Assembly: GCF_900624995.1 (NCBI RefSeq)
Contig: NZ_UYXQ01000025.1
Location: 1-59,950, forward strand
From: Pseudomonas antarctica
GTDB lineage: Bacteria; Pseudomonadota; Gammaproteobacteria; Pseudomonadales; Pseudomonadaceae
Reading direction: 5' to 3'
DNA length: 59,950 nt
The notes under the pieces are model-generated. The model saw nothing but the letters and a program-made list of their open reading frames with translations. It did no database searches and was not told the origin of the DNA. Positions within the stretch are counted from its first letter, which is position 1. The number at the start of each line of letters is the position of its first letter. Positions 27,862 through 37,388 of the stretch are shown in pieces. A program made the position numbers and the translations under genes.

Positions 27862-29328
27862 ATGAGCACCCCGTCTAGCGGCCAAAGTGCCGGGCAATTG
27901 GAAACACGCGGTATCGAACCGGTCCCTGAAGGCGAGTGCAACGGCCATCCGCTGCAGCTGTTCTGGGTGTGGTTCGCGGCCAACATCAGCATCCTCGGCT
28001 TGCCGCTCGGCGCGACCCTCGTGGCGTTTCGTGGCCTGGCGATCTGGCAGGCGATCATCGTCGCGATTCTCGGCGCCGCCGGCTCTTTCGCCGTGGTAGG
28101 CATCATCTCGATTGCCGGCCGTCGCGGGCGTGCACCGAGCCTGACGCTGTCGCGTGCCATCTTCGGCGTGCGTGGCAATATCGGCCCCACCTTGGTCTCG
28201 CTGATGTCGCGCCTGGGCTGGGAAACCGTCAACACCACCACCGCCGCGTTTGTGCTGCTGTCGTTGTGTTCGATCCTGTTCGGTTCGCCGGTCGAGGCAA
28301 AAAGCGCACCGGTGCTGACGCTGGTCTTCATCGCCATTTTCGTGCTGCTGACCCTGTCCGTTTCCGGTCTCGGCCACGCCACCCTGTTGGTGATCCAGAA
28401 GTGGGCCACCTACGTGTTCGGCGCGCTTAACATCTTGGTGGGTGGCTTCCTCTGCGCCACCATCGACTGGAGCGCGGTGTTCAATGCGACGCCGGCGCCG
28501 CTGAGCGCGATGATCATCGGCGTCGGCACCATGGCCGCCGGCACCGGTATCGGCTGGGCCAACGCCGGTGCTGACATGTCGCGCTACCAGCACCGCAGCG
28601 TCAAGGCCGTGCGCCTGGTGGCATCCGCCGCGTTTGGTGCGGGCATTCCGTTGGTGCTGCTGATCACTCTGGGCGGCCTGCTGTCGGTGGGCAACAACGA
28701 CCTGGCGTCGGCGACTGACCCGATCATCGCAATTCGCGACATGCTGCCGACCTGGATGGCCGTCCCGTATCTGATCACCGCGTTTGGCGGGCTGCTGCTT
28801 TCCAACAATCTCTCGGTGTACTCGGCCGGTCTGACCACCTTGACCCTCGGTTTGAAGGTCAAGCGCGTGCACGCGGTGATCGTCGACATCGTGGCGATCT
28901 TCGCCGGCTCGATTTACTTCATGCTGGTCGCCGACAGCTTCTACGGTCCGTTCATCACCTTCATCTCGCTGCTGGCCGTGCCGATCACTGCGTGGGTCGG
29001 CATCTTTGTGATCGACTTGATTCACCGTCACTACTACAGCGCCAAAGACCTGCTGGACGTGAGCCCAAGCAGCGCCTACTGGTATCGCGGTGGCGTGGAG
29101 TGGCGTGCATTCGGCGCCTGGGCGGTAGCCATCGTGCTGGGCTTGAGCTTCACCACCATTGGCACTACTGCCGAAAACATCTGGTTCGCCGGGCCGTTGT
29201 CCGACTCGTGGCTGGGCCATAACGGCCTGGGCTGGATCGTCACTTTCCTGGTGGCCGGCGGGATTTATCAGGGACTGGGCGGCGCGGCTGATCGTCGTAC
29301 AGCTTTAGTCGAGAGCCCTAATGTCTAG
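27862..29328 (+). CDS. NCS1-family purine/cytosine-type permease
   Basis: 488 residues and about 12 membrane spans of the nucleobase:cation symporter-1 family (CodB/purine-cytosine permease type). Seen are NISILGLPLGATLVAFRGL in TM1, FGVRGN and SLMSRLGWETVNTT in TM2-3, and GIGWANAGADMSRYQ in the middle. ATG at 27862 with AGGAG nine bases before; upstream in-frame codons run back into the REP region. It overlaps the kinase gene by eight bases. Takes the place held by the MFS nucleoside carrier YegT in E. coli; substrate probably a nucleobase or nucleoside analogue. Confidence 0.88.
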   Translation: MSTPSSGQSAGQLETRGIEPVPEGECNGHPLQLFWVWFAANISILGLPLGATLVAFRGLAIWQAIIVAILGAAGSFAVVGIISIAGRRGRAPSLTLSRAIFGVRGNIGPTLVSLMSRLGWETVNTTTAAFVLLSLCSILFGSPVEAKSAPVLTLVFIAIFVLLTLSVSGLGHATLLVIQKWATYVFGALNILVGGFLCATIDWSAVFNATPAPLSAMIIGVGTMAAGTGIGWANAGADMSRYQHRSVKAVRLVASAAFGAGIPLVLLITLGGLLSVGNNDLASATDPIIAIRDMLPTWMAVPYLITAFGGLLLSNNLSVYSAGLTTLTLGLKVKRVHAVIVDIVAIFAGSIYFMLVADSFYGPFITFISLLAVPITAWVGIFVIDLIHRHYYSAKDLLDVSPSSAYWYRGGVEWRAFGAWAVAIVLGLSFTTIGTTAENIWFAGPLSDSWLGHNGLGWIVTFLVAGGIYQGLGGAADRRTALVESPNV

Positions 29329-30238
29329 ATTGCTGCACACCGGCCAGGTCATCGTCGACCTGGTCATGGCCCTCGACACATTGCCTGCGACGGGCGGCGA
29401 CGTACTGGCGCAATCTGCCCGCTTCGAAGCCGGCGGCGGTTTCAACGTAATGGCTGCTGCCCGGCGTAATGGTCTACCGGTGGTTTACCTCGGCCGGCAT
29501 GGCAACGGCCGCTTTGGCGACTTGGCGCGCGCAGCGATGCGGGTCGAAGGCGTGGAAGTGGCGCAGGCAGCCAGCGACGGCAAAGACACCGGTTTGTGTG
29601 TGTCGCTCACCGAAGCCACCACCGAGCGCACGTTCATTTCGCATATCGGCGCTGAAGGGGATTTGAGCACCGAGGATTTGGCCCGCGTGGTGCCGCGTGC
29701 GGACGATTATGTGTACGTCAGCGGCTACAGCTTGTTGCTCGAGGGCAAGGCCCAGGCATTGCTCGATTGGCTGCTGGCGTTGCCGCGCGAAATCACGGTG
29801 GTGTTCGACCCGGGGCCGTTGGTCAAGTCACCGGATTCGGCATTGATGATTGCCTTGCTGCCGCGCATCGACATCTGGACCAGCAATGGCCCCGAAGCCC
29901 TGGCGTTTACTGGCGCGAGTACGTTGGCCGATGCACTGCTTTAACTTAATCGCCACCTGCCGGCTGAAGCACTGCTGGTGGTGCGCGATGGACCGAATGG
30001 GTGCTGGGTCAGCCGCCAGGGCGAGGCCGAGCATGTGCCGGGTTTCAAGGTGACAGCGGTCGACAGCAACGGCGCGGGCGATGCCCACGCCGGTGTGTTT
30101 CTTGCTGGGTTAGCCGAGGGGTTGCAACCTTCGCAAGCAGCACGTCGCGCGAATGCAGCCGCGGCCTTGGCAGTGACACGCTGGGGGCCAGCGACGTCAC
30201 CGGGTACTGACGAAGTGGACGCGTTGTTGGCAGAATAG
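29321..30238 (+). pseudogene. PfkB-family sugar/nucleoside kinase interrupted by an in-frame TAA (YegV-like)
   Basis: The reading frame codes for a complete PfkB (ribokinase-type) protein of about 305 residues, except that codon 208 (29942-29944) is TAA. The first part has the sugar-binding AGGGFNVMAAA; the part after the stop continues in the same frame with LNRHLPAEALLVV and contains the anion hole and catalytic Asp in DSNGAGDAHAGVF. The 207-residue product would lack the active site. One base change (for example GAA to TAA, giving LLELNRHLP) accounts for it. A GTG at 29978 could restart translation but would give only the C-terminal lobe. A sequencing error is the other explanation. No other damage is seen in the gene. 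Confidence 0.85.
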
Positions 30239-30263
30239 GGCCTTCTCAGCACGGAGTGAGCCC

Positions 30264-30992
30264 ATGACCCAGAATATCTACGACACCCAGGCCTTCTTCG
30301 AGGGCTACAGCAAGATGGGCCGTTCGGTCGAAGGCCTGGCCGGTGCGCCGGAGTGGCCTGCCTTGCGGGCACTGCTGCCGCCGATGCGCGGCCTGAAGGC
30401 AGTGGACCTCGGCTGTGGCTACGGCTGGTTCAGCCGCTGGGCCGAGGAGCAGGGCGCTGCGCAGGTGCTCGGGTTGGACGTGTCGCACAAGATGCTGGCG
30501 CGGGCCGAAGAGATGACCTCTGCGCCGACCATCACTTATGCAATCGCCGACCTGGAACAGCTCGACCTGCCTGCCGGCGCATTCGATCTGGCCTACAGCG
30601 CCCTGGCCTTCCACTACATCGTCGACCTTAAAGGGCTGTTTGCGCGCATACATCAGGCGCTGGTGCCCGGTGGGCGGCTGGTGTTTTCCATCGAACACCC
30701 GATCTTCATGGCGCCGCGCAATCCAGGCTGGCTGGTGGATGATCAGGGGCGCAAAAGTTGGCCGGTGGACGGTTATCAGTTGGAAGGGCCACGGGTGACC
30801 AACTGGCTGGCCGATGGCGTGATCAAGCAGCATCGTACGGTGGGCACGTTGCTGAATTTGCTGATTCAGGCGGGGTTTACGCTGAGTCATGTGCAGGAGT
30901 GGGGGCCAAGCGAAGCGGACCTGATTGCACGGCCCGAGCTGGCGGAAGAACAAGAGCGCCCGATGATGCTGCTGGTATCGGCTCAGCGCTGA
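30264..30992 (+). CDS. Class I SAM-dependent methyltransferase
   Basis: 242 residues with the Methyltransf_11-type fold: motif I AVDLGCGYGWFSRW (~47), acidic end of strand 2 LGLDVS, motif II-like AIADLEQLDLP, and FDLAYSALAFHYI. It resembles UbiE/BioC-like methyltransferases, but the substrate is not evident. GGAG is close before the ATG and the gene begins 25 bases after the kinase frame, so it may be the last gene of that operon. Confidence 0.85.
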   Translation: MTQNIYDTQAFFEGYSKMGRSVEGLAGAPEWPALRALLPPMRGLKAVDLGCGYGWFSRWAEEQGAAQVLGLDVSHKMLARAEEMTSAPTITYAIADLEQLDLPAGAFDLAYSALAFHYIVDLKGLFARIHQALVPGGRLVFSIEHPIFMAPRNPGWLVDDQGRKSWPVDGYQLEGPRVTNWLADGVIKQHRTVGTLLNLLIQAGFTLSHVQEWGPSEADLIARPELAEEQERPMMLLVSAQR

Positions 30993-31019
30993 TTTTGGGT
31001 GTGCAACGCAAATCAAACT

Positions 31020-31107
31020 GGGGGAGCGGGCTTGCTCGCGACTGCGCAGTGTCAGCCAACCTATAAGGTGACTGGTTGACCGCATTCGCGAGCAAGCCCT
31101 CTCCCAC
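31020..31107. repeat. REP doublet, GGAGCGGGCTTGCTCGCGA class
   Basis: Inverted arms GGGGAGCGGGCTTGCTCGCG and CGCGAGCAAGCCCTCTCCCAC about 45 bases apart, between the methyltransferase and a small minus-strand gene. Confidence 0.85.
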
Positions 31108-31188
31108 ACGAGTTTTGTAGGGGTTGAAACCTGCGTTAGCCGGTTTTGCGCAGCGCTTCAATCAACGGGCCAGCCCCGACAAAATCGA

Positions 31189-31455
31189 TTACTGGGGGCT
31201 TTGACCGTCCAGCTTGCGCGCCTCGTCAACGCCCGAGGCGGTTAGCTTGATCGGCAGGTTCAACGAATATTCACCGGCGTCGTCGGTGGTCACATGCCCA
31301 TCCTTGATAAACCCACGGTCCTGCAGGAACGCCAAGACACTGGCCACCTCCTTCTCGCCGCGGTAGTTATCCAGCACCTCCTTGCCCAGGCCGTTAGGGT
31401 GGGCGTGCAGCAGGCGGGTGAGGACTTCTTTCTCAAGGTTTCTATCGACGTTCAT
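31189..31455 (-). CDS. Small protein of unknown function, winged-helix-like
   Basis: 88 residues, begins MNVDRNLEKEVLTRLLHAHP, with AGAGG eight bases before the ATG on its strand. The pattern of helices, then VASVLAFLQDRGFIKDGHV and a beta-like YSLNLPIKLTASGVDEARKL, looks like a small winged helix with a 'domain of the C-terminal GxxEAR' found in phage- and plasmid-type uncharacterised proteins; I cannot assign a family. Codon use is like that of its neighbours. The region between it and the next minus-strand gene is 63 bases. Confidence 0.7.
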   Translation of the reverse strand: MNVDRNLEKEVLTRLLHAHPNGLGKEVLDNYRGEKEVASVLAFLQDRGFIKDGHVTTDDAGEYSLNLPIKLTASGVDEARKLDGQSPQ

Positions 31456-31518
31456 GCGTACCTCTTCACTGGGAAATGATCGGGTGTTCGTCTTGCATTC
31501 GATGGATCAAGGCGCAGG

Positions 31519-31851
31519 TTATTTTGCTGCATCAGGGGCGTTGGAATCGCCACCGGAGTTGATTTTTGGCTGGTTGACACTCGGCCCCATTTTGCCGTTG
31601 CCGACCGCAGCGGGCGCCTGGCGTTGGGTGTCATTGCCCTGGGTGCGAGGGTCAGCGCCGGGTTGGATGATCGCGCCACCATTGGTATCCATGCCGGTGC
31701 CCATCGAATCCTGAGATTCCTGGGTGGCAGGGTTCGGTGGGCTGCCGACCGGGTCAGTCTTGCCGGTCGAGGAGGTGGCCGCAAACGCGTTCAGCGAGGC
31801 GGCAGACAACAGGCCGGTGATGGCGAGGGCGACAAACTTGGAATTCTTCAT
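31519..31851 (-). CDS. Small secreted low-complexity protein
   Basis: 110 residues with a clear signal peptide (MKNSKFVALAITGLLSAAS, cleavage after LNAFA). The mature part is Gly/Asn/Pro/Thr/Gln-rich with no cysteine and no predicted fold. GGAG stands eight bases before the ATG. It follows the pattern of small periplasmic proteins common in fluorescent pseudomonads; function unknown. Confidence 0.75.
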   Translation of the reverse strand: MKNSKFVALAITGLLSAASLNAFAATSSTGKTDPVGSPPNPATQESQDSMGTGMDTNGGAIIQPGADPRTQGNDTQRQAPAAVGNGKMGPSVNQPKINSGGDSNAPDAAK

Positions 31852-31936
31852 GAGGGTGTCTCCATATGATTAATGTCCTTACCCTGCATTGGTCCGCCTG
31901 GCCTTCGCGTTCGTGCCTTGATGGCGACGAACGGTA

Positions 31937-33133
31937 TTAGCTCACCTGTAAGATTTTATGTGCTGAAAGACGGCGCCTGATCAGGCGGGCCACGGTGATC
32001 AGCCAGTTCAAGGCGGCGATGACCAATAGGCTGAGCATCAGCACGGGCATGCCGTAGTCGACGATGATCTTGCCCGCCAGCCAGGGAAACCCGAACACGC
32101 CGACAAAGTACGCCAGGCTGAACAGCAGCAGCGCTTGGGACGTGGTCCCGGCTGGCGCTTCGTTGGCTACCAACCCATTGATCACCGAATAGGTCAGGCC
32201 GTAGCCAACCCCCAGTGTGGCAGCGGCCAGCAAGTAGCTGAGATTACCGCTCACGCCAAACGCAAACAGTGCGATGGCCCCGAGCATGATCCCGGACAAC
32301 ACACAGGCGGCCCGGTAGGCATCACGCTTGACGACCACGCCTGCGATCAACAGGCGGCTGGTGATCGCCGCACTCAGGAACCCCGCGAAGAACAGCGAAT
32401 AGTCCAACCCGTGCGCGGCCGCGTAACTGGTCTGGAACGACGAAAGCCCACCAAACACGCAACCTCCCAGGCCGACCATCAAGATCGCGAATCCCGCCTT
32501 GGATGACAGCACTCGACGGCTGGCGGCCCAGGAAATCCGTGAGGCCGGCACATTAGCGTGCTGCTTGAGTTGAGCGCCCATGCGCCAGAACATCACCACC
32601 CCGACAAGGCTGGCCACCCCGGCGATGTAGAACGCCGTGGTCAGGGGCAAGTCCAGCGCACTGGCAGCACGCCCCAGCAGCGGGCCGGAGCCGATCCCGC
32701 TCAACATGCTGCCCGACAGCAGGGCAAAGTACTTGGCTCGCTGCTGGGGCTCCACCAACAGGCTCACGATGATCGGGCCCAAGGTGTAGAACACGCCCCA
32801 GCCCAACCCCAGGGCCAGCCCGAACAGCATTAAGCCTTGGCCAAACCCCGGCATCATTGCAAAACCCAGGCAGGCCACCACCAGCAACACGCCCATCCCC
32901 GCAATGGCTCGCGCCGCGCCCAATGCATCGGCTAAATGCCCGGAGAGCAACACCGCCACGAAGGTGCTGAGCATCGCCATTGAAATCACACTGCCGGCGT
33001 CGTGCTCATTACCGCCGCGCGAATGAATCAGCAGCGACAGCAGGAACGTCGAGCCGTAGGACAGTGATAGCAGGAAGCTGGCGAGGCAGAACAGGGCGAA
33101 GGTCTTCGCGCCCACCGTGGACGGGGAGTGCAT
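31937..33133 (-). CDS. MFS transporter
   Basis: 398 residues and about 12 membrane helices of the major facilitator superfamily, with the loop 2-3 motif SGHLADALGAARAIAGMG. The family resembles sugar/drug exporters but the substrate is unclear. ATG at 33133, two codons inside a longer TTG frame. Single gene; the nearest other minus-strand gene is 85 bases downstream. Confidence 0.85.
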   Translation of the reverse strand: MHSPSTVGAKTFALFCLASFLLSLSYGSTFLLSLLIHSRGGNEHDAGSVISMAMLSTFVAVLLSGHLADALGAARAIAGMGVLLVVACLGFAMMPGFGQGLMLFGLALGLGWGVFYTLGPIIVSLLVEPQQRAKYFALLSGSMLSGIGSGPLLGRAASALDLPLTTAFYIAGVASLVGVVMFWRMGAQLKQHANVPASRISWAASRRVLSSKAGFAILMVGLGGCVFGGLSSFQTSYAAAHGLDYSLFFAGFLSAAITSRLLIAGVVVKRDAYRAACVLSGIMLGAIALFAFGVSGNLSYLLAAATLGVGYGLTYSVINGLVANEAPAGTTSQALLLFSLAYFVGVFGFPWLAGKIIVDYGMPVLMLSLLVIAALNWLITVARLIRRRLSAHKILQVS

Positions 33134-33322
33134 GAGCAAGTCTCGAGTTGTTGGATTTATGCCCTCTGTTTACCACGCGAGGCCAAGCGGATTGTTCTGT
33201 GGTTGGTGGTGCTCGGATTACCGTTCGACGGAGTAAAACGCGCTGCTGCCCACGAAATTGCACTGCAATCAGTCATCAAAGCGCCTTAGTATGGCGCCTT
33301 TGAAATTGCCCAAGGCTCGCCC

Positions 33323-33802
33323 ATGACCATCGAGATTCGCCCCGCCGTGCCCAGCGATGCTGTGCAGATCCTGACCTTCATCGCCGAGCTTGCCGAGTAC
33401 GAAAAGGCCCGGCATGAAGTGATCGCCAGTGTGGTGGACATCGAGCGCAGCCTGTTCAGTGAGGGCGCCACCGCCCATGGCCTGATCTGTTCGCGGGACG
33501 GTCTGCCGATTGGCTTTGCCGTGTTCTTTTTCAGCTACTCCACGTGGCTGGGCAGCAATTGCCTGTACCTCGAAGACCTGTACATCAACCCCGAGCAACG
33601 CGGCGGCGGGGCGGGCAAAAAATTGCTGCGCCACCTGGCGAAGATCGCCTGCGACAACGGCTGCGGGCGTTTCGAGTGGAGCGTGCTGGATTGGAACGAA
33701 CCGGCGATTGCGTTCTACAAATCCATCGGCGCGCAGCCGCAGGAAGAGTGGGTGCGTTACCGCATGGAAGGGGATGCACTGCGCGATTTCGCCATCGGCT
33801 GA
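33323..33802 (+). CDS. GNAT N-acetyltransferase
   Basis: 159 residues of the GNAT fold: N-terminal IEIRPAVPSDAVQILTFI, core strand YLEDLYINPEQRGGGAGKKLL (acetyl-CoA loop R/QxxGxG/A as QRGGGAG), and NEPAIAFYKSIGAQ at the end. It resembles the spermidine/diamine acetyltransferase-like branch. Stand-alone gene with SD-like sequence weak (GGCTCGCCC before ATG). Confidence 0.87.
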   Translation: MTIEIRPAVPSDAVQILTFIAELAEYEKARHEVIASVVDIERSLFSEGATAHGLICSRDGLPIGFAVFFFSYSTWLGSNCLYLEDLYINPEQRGGGAGKKLLRHLAKIACDNGCGRFEWSVLDWNEPAIAFYKSIGAQPQEEWVRYRMEGDALRDFAIG

Positions 33803-33835
33803 AGTCACCCGTCTTAAAACACCTAAGACCAAAAT

Positions 33836-33922
33836 GTGGGAGCGGGCTTGCTCGCGAATGCGGTGTATCAGTTAGCTGATGTCTGGCTGACCCGCCGTAT
33901 TCGCGAGCAAGTCCGGTTCCAC
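33836..33922. repeat. REP doublet, GTGGGAGCGGGCTTGCTCGCGA class
   Basis: Left arm intact; right arm slightly decayed (TCGCGAGCAAGTCCGGTTCCAC). Between the GNAT gene and the ara promoter. Confidence 0.85.
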
Positions 33923-33966
33923 ATTTTTTTGGATTTGTTTCACTATGTGGGATGCAAATTTATATA

Positions 33967-33995
33967 TTGAGATATTTCAAATGATGGGTTTATAG
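33967..33995 (+). promoter_or_regulatory. Candidate sigma-70 promoter of the ara operon
   Basis: TTGAGA at 33967-33972, 17-base spacer, TTATAG at 33990-33995, in a short AT-rich patch that stands out from the surrounding GC-rich DNA. Leader of about 40 bases before the SDR gene. Confidence 0.5.
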
Positions 33996-34040
33996 TCGCC
34001 AGCATCAGCACTCACTACCAAAAATAAAACAGGTGAAGCG

Positions 34041-34862
34041 ATGCAGCCCCAACCGTTGTCATTACCCGCCGTGCCCGAACCCACCTACGGCGAGCGGCTG
34101 AAGAACAAAGTGGTAATCATCACCGGCGCCGCCCAAGGCATAGGCGAGGCAATCGTTGCCTGCTTCCAGGCCCAGCAGGCACGCCTGGTGATCGCGGATA
34201 TCCAGGGCGAAAAGGTCGAAAAAGTCGCCGCCCACTGGCGCGAACGCGGCGCCGAGATCGTCGCGCAAGCCGTCGATATCACCTCCAAAGAGCAATGGCA
34301 GTCGCTGGTCAACCTCGCCATCGAGCGCTTTGGCCGCGTGGATGTATTGGTCAACTGCGCCGGGGTCAATGTGTTCCGTGACCCGCTGGAAATGACCGAC
34401 GAAGACTGGCGCCGCTGCTTCGCCATCGATCTCGACGGTGCCTGGTTCGGTTGCCGTACAGTGCTGCCGCACATGATCGAACAGGGCATCGGCAACATCA
34501 TCAACATCGCGTCCACCCATTCCAGCCACATCATCCCCGGCTGCTTTCCCTATCCCGTCGCCAAGCACGGCCTGCTCGGCCTGACCCGTGCCCTGGGCAT
34601 CGAATACGCGTCCAAGGGCATCCGCGTGAATGCCATCGCACCGGGCTATATCGAAACTCAGCTCAACGTCGATTACTGGAACGGTTTCCCCGACCCTCAC
34701 GCCGAGCGTCAGCGTGCGTTTGACCTGCACCCGCCCAAACGTATTGGCCAGCCGGTTGAGGTGGCGATGAGCGCACTGTTTTTGGCGACCGACGAGGCGC
34801 CCTTTATCAATGCAACCTGCCTGATGATCGATGGCGGGCGTTCTGTGATGTACCACGACTAA
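34041..34862 (+). CDS. SDR-family dehydrogenase, probable L-arabinose 1-dehydrogenase
   Basis: 273 residues with the classical SDR marks: cofactor loop TGAAQGIGEA (~30), NCAGV, catalytic Ser in NIASTHSSH, Tyr and Lys in YPVAKHG, and the C-terminal LMIDGGRS. The acidic residue after strand 2 (IADIQ) favours NAD+. It is the first gene of an operon with araFGH; in pseudomonads L-arabinose is oxidised rather than isomerised, so a sugar 1-dehydrogenase fits. The exact substrate is inferred from context. Confidence 0.8.
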   Translation: MQPQPLSLPAVPEPTYGERLKNKVVIITGAAQGIGEAIVACFQAQQARLVIADIQGEKVEKVAAHWRERGAEIVAQAVDITSKEQWQSLVNLAIERFGRVDVLVNCAGVNVFRDPLEMTDEDWRRCFAIDLDGAWFGCRTVLPHMIEQGIGNIINIASTHSSHIIPGCFPYPVAKHGLLGLTRALGIEYASKGIRVNAIAPGYIETQLNVDYWNGFPDPHAERQRAFDLHPPKRIGQPVEVAMSALFLATDEAPFINATCLMIDGGRSVMYHD

Positions 34863-34894
34863 AAACGTTTCCAATAACAAGAAGGAGGTGGTTC

Positions 34895-35875
34895 ATGTTC
34901 AAGAAAACACTCGGCGCCCTGGCGCTCACGATGGCCTTCAGCGGTTTCGTCTGCGCCGAAGAAGTGAAGATCGGCTTCCTGGTCAAACAGGCTGAGGAAC
35001 CTTGGTTCCAGACCGAATGGGCCTTCGCCGAAAAAGCGGGCAAGGACCAGGGCTTCACCGTGATCAAGATCGCCGTGCCGGATGGTGAGAAAACCTTGTC
35101 CGCTATCGACACCCTCGCTGCCAGCGGCGCCAAAGGCTTTGTGATCTGCCCGCCGGATGTGTCCCTGGGCCCGGCAATTATGGCCAAGGCCAAGCGCAAT
35201 GGTTTGAAAGTGCTGGCAGTTGATGACCGTTTTGTCGATGCCAAAGGCAAGCCTATGGAAGACGTGCCTTACGTCGGCCTGGACGCCTACAAGATCGGCC
35301 AGAAACAAGGCGAAGCCATGGCCGCCGAAGCCAAGCATCGCAACTGGGACTGGAAAGACACCTACGCCGTCATCAACACCTTTGACGAGCTGGAAACTGG
35401 CAAGAAACGTACCGACGGTTCGGTAGAAGGCCTCAAGGCCGCCGGCTTGCCCGCTGACCACATCCTGTTCAGCGCACAGAAAACCCTCGACGTGCCGGGC
35501 AGCATGGACGCCACCAACTCGGCGCTGGTGAAACTGCCGGGCACCGCGAAAAACCTGATCATCGGCGGCATGAACGACAGCACCGTGTTGGGCGGCGTAC
35601 GCGCCACCGAAAGCGCCGGGTTCAAGGCGGCCAACGTGATCGGCGTCGGCATCAACGGCACCGATGCTATCGAAGAGCTTAAGAGATCAGATACCGGCTT
35701 CTACGGTTCGATGCTGCTCAGCCCGGACGCCTCCGGCTACAAAACCGCTACGGCGATGTTCGAGTGGGTCACTAAAGGCACTGAGCCGGCCAAGTTCACC
35801 GCCCTGGATAACGTGACCCTGATCACCCGCGCCAACTTCAAGGAAGAGTTGAGCAAAATCGGTCTGTGGAAATGA
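34895..35875 (+). CDS. araF: L-arabinose ABC transporter, periplasmic binding protein AraF
   Basis: 326 residues with a signal peptide ([23 protein letters not shown]). From there it tracks E. coli AraF closely: [64 protein letters not shown] and a C-terminal [14 protein letters not shown]. These include the residues that line the arabinose site. A very strong AAGGAGG precedes the ATG, as expected for an abundant binding protein. The stop overlaps the araG start. Confidence 0.94.
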   Translation: MFKKTLGALALTMAFSGFVCAEEVKIGFLVKQAEEPWFQTEWAFAEKAGKDQGFTVIKIAVPDGEKTLSAIDTLAASGAKGFVICPPDVSLGPAIMAKAKRNGLKVLAVDDRFVDAKGKPMEDVPYVGLDAYKIGQKQGEAMAAEAKHRNWDWKDTYAVINTFDELETGKKRTDGSVEGLKAAGLPADHILFSAQKTLDVPGSMDATNSALVKLPGTAKNLIIGGMNDSTVLGGVRATESAGFKAANVIGVGINGTDAIEELKRSDTGFYGSMLLSPDASGYKTATAMFEWVTKGTEPAKFTALDNVTLITRANFKEELSKIGLWK

Positions 35876-37371
35876 CCGGCGCGGCCTTGCGTTTCAACGG
35901 CATCGGCAAAGAATTTCCCGGGGTCAAAGCCTTGGCTCAAATCAGCTTTGAAGCGCGGCCGCATTCGGTACACGCGCTGATGGGTGAGAACGGCGCGGGC
36001 AAGTCGACCTTGCTGAAAATCCTCGGCGGCGCCTACATTCCGAGCAGCGGCACGGTGCAGATCGGTGAGCAGACCATGGACTTCAAGTCTGCCGCCGACA
36101 GTATTGCCAACGGCGTCGCGGTGATTCACCAAGAGCTGCACCTGGTGCCAGAAATGACCGTGGCCGAGAACCTATTCCTCGGGCATTTGCCGTCGCGTTT
36201 CGGCGTGGTTAACGGCGGCCTGCTGCGCAAGCAGGCACTGGCGTGTCTTAAAGGCTTGGCGGATGAAATCGACCCGCAGGAGAAACTCGGCCGGCTGTCG
36301 CTGGGCCAGCGTCAACTGGTGGAAATCGCCAAGGCGTTGTCCCGTGGCGCCCATGTGATTGCCTTCGACGAGCCCACCAGCAGTTTGTCGGCACGCGAAA
36401 TCGACCGCTTGATGGCGATCATCACGCGCCTGCGTGACGAGGGCAAAGTGGTGCTGTACGTGTCGCATCGCATGGAAGAGGTATTCCGTATTTGCGATGC
36501 AGTGACGGTGTTCAAGGATGGCCGCTTCGTGCGCACCTTTGACGACATGGCCACGCTGACTCACGACCAACTGGTGACCTGCATGGTCGGGCGCGACATT
36601 CAGGACATCTACGACTATCGCCCGCGTGAACGTGGCCAGGTGGCGCTCAAGGTTGAGGGCTTGCTTGGCCCCGGCTTGCGCGAAGCGGTCAGCCTTAAGG
36701 TGCACAAGGGCGAGATTCTCGGTTTGTTCGGGTTGGTTGGCGCAGGTCGTACTGAGTTGTTTCGGCTGCTGAGTGGATTGACCCGCTCCACCGCCGGGCA
36801 ACTGCAACTTTTTGGTGAAAACCTGCACCTGCGCTCGCCGCGTGATGCCATCGATGCGGGCGTGCTGCTGTGCCCGGAAGACCGCAAAAAGGAAGGCATC
36901 ATCCCGCTGTCCAGCGTGGCTGAGAACATCAACATCAGTGCACGTGGTGCCCACTCCAGCTTTGGTTGGCTCTTGCGTGAAGGCTGGGAGAAGGGCAACG
37001 CCGACCAGCAAATCAAGGCAATGAAAGTCAAAACGCCGAACGCCGAGCAGAAAATCATGTACCTGTCCGGCGGCAACCAACAGAAAGCCATTCTCGGCCG
37101 CTGGCTGTCGATGCCAATGAAGGTGCTGCTGCTCGATGAGCCGACCCGTGGCATCGACATCGGCGCCAAGTCGGAGATCTATCAGATCATCCACAACCTG
37201 GCGGCCAGTGGCATCGCGGTGATCGTGGTGTCCAGCGACCTGATGGAAGTGATGGGCATCTCTGACCGCATCCTGGTGATGAGCGAAGGCGTGCTGACCG
37301 GCGAGTTGAACCGCGATCAAGCGGATGAAGCACAGCTACTGCAACTGGCACTTCCGCGTACGCGGGCTTGA
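35872..37371 (+). CDS. araG: L-arabinose ABC transporter, ATPase AraG
   Basis: 499 residues, two fused ABC domains as in AraG/RbsA/XylG. First half: Walker [10 protein letters not shown], signature [15 protein letters not shown], Walker [10 protein letters not shown]. Second half: the degenerate [19 protein letters not shown], signature LSGGNQQKA and [12 protein letters not shown]. Residue stretches such as [18 protein letters not shown] and [10 protein letters not shown] match E. coli AraG. ATG at 35872 overlapping the araF stop; a GTG two codons earlier is also in frame. Confidence 0.94.
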   Translation: MTGAALRFNGIGKEFPGVKALAQISFEARPHSVHALMGENGAGKSTLLKILGGAYIPSSGTVQIGEQTMDFKSAADSIANGVAVIHQELHLVPEMTVAENLFLGHLPSRFGVVNGGLLRKQALACLKGLADEIDPQEKLGRLSLGQRQLVEIAKALSRGAHVIAFDEPTSSLSAREIDRLMAIITRLRDEGKVVLYVSHRMEEVFRICDAVTVFKDGRFVRTFDDMATLTHDQLVTCMVGRDIQDIYDYRPRERGQVALKVEGLLGPGLREAVSLKVHKGEILGLFGLVGAGRTELFRLLSGLTRSTAGQLQLFGENLHLRSPRDAIDAGVLLCPEDRKKEGIIPLSSVAENINISARGAHSSFGWLLREGWEKGNADQQIKAMKVKTPNAEQKIMYLSGGNQQKAILGRWLSMPMKVLLLDEPTRGIDIGAKSEIYQIIHNLAASGIAVIVVSSDLMEVMGISDRILVMSEGVLTGELNRDQADEAQLLQLALPRTRA

Positions 37372-37388
37372 AGAATTCGAGGTGAATA

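Noticed and set aside
27808..29220. A 470-codon minus-strand frame over the NCS1 permease
   Set aside because: His/Gln/Arg-rich shadow of a membrane protein gene; no ribosome-binding site or domain.
29942..29944. Stop-codon recoding (selenocysteine or programmed read-through) in the PfkB gene
   Set aside because: The codon is TAA, not TGA, there is no SECIS-like hairpin context that I can see, and PfkB kinases have no such residue. A simple nonsense mutation or a sequencing error is enough.
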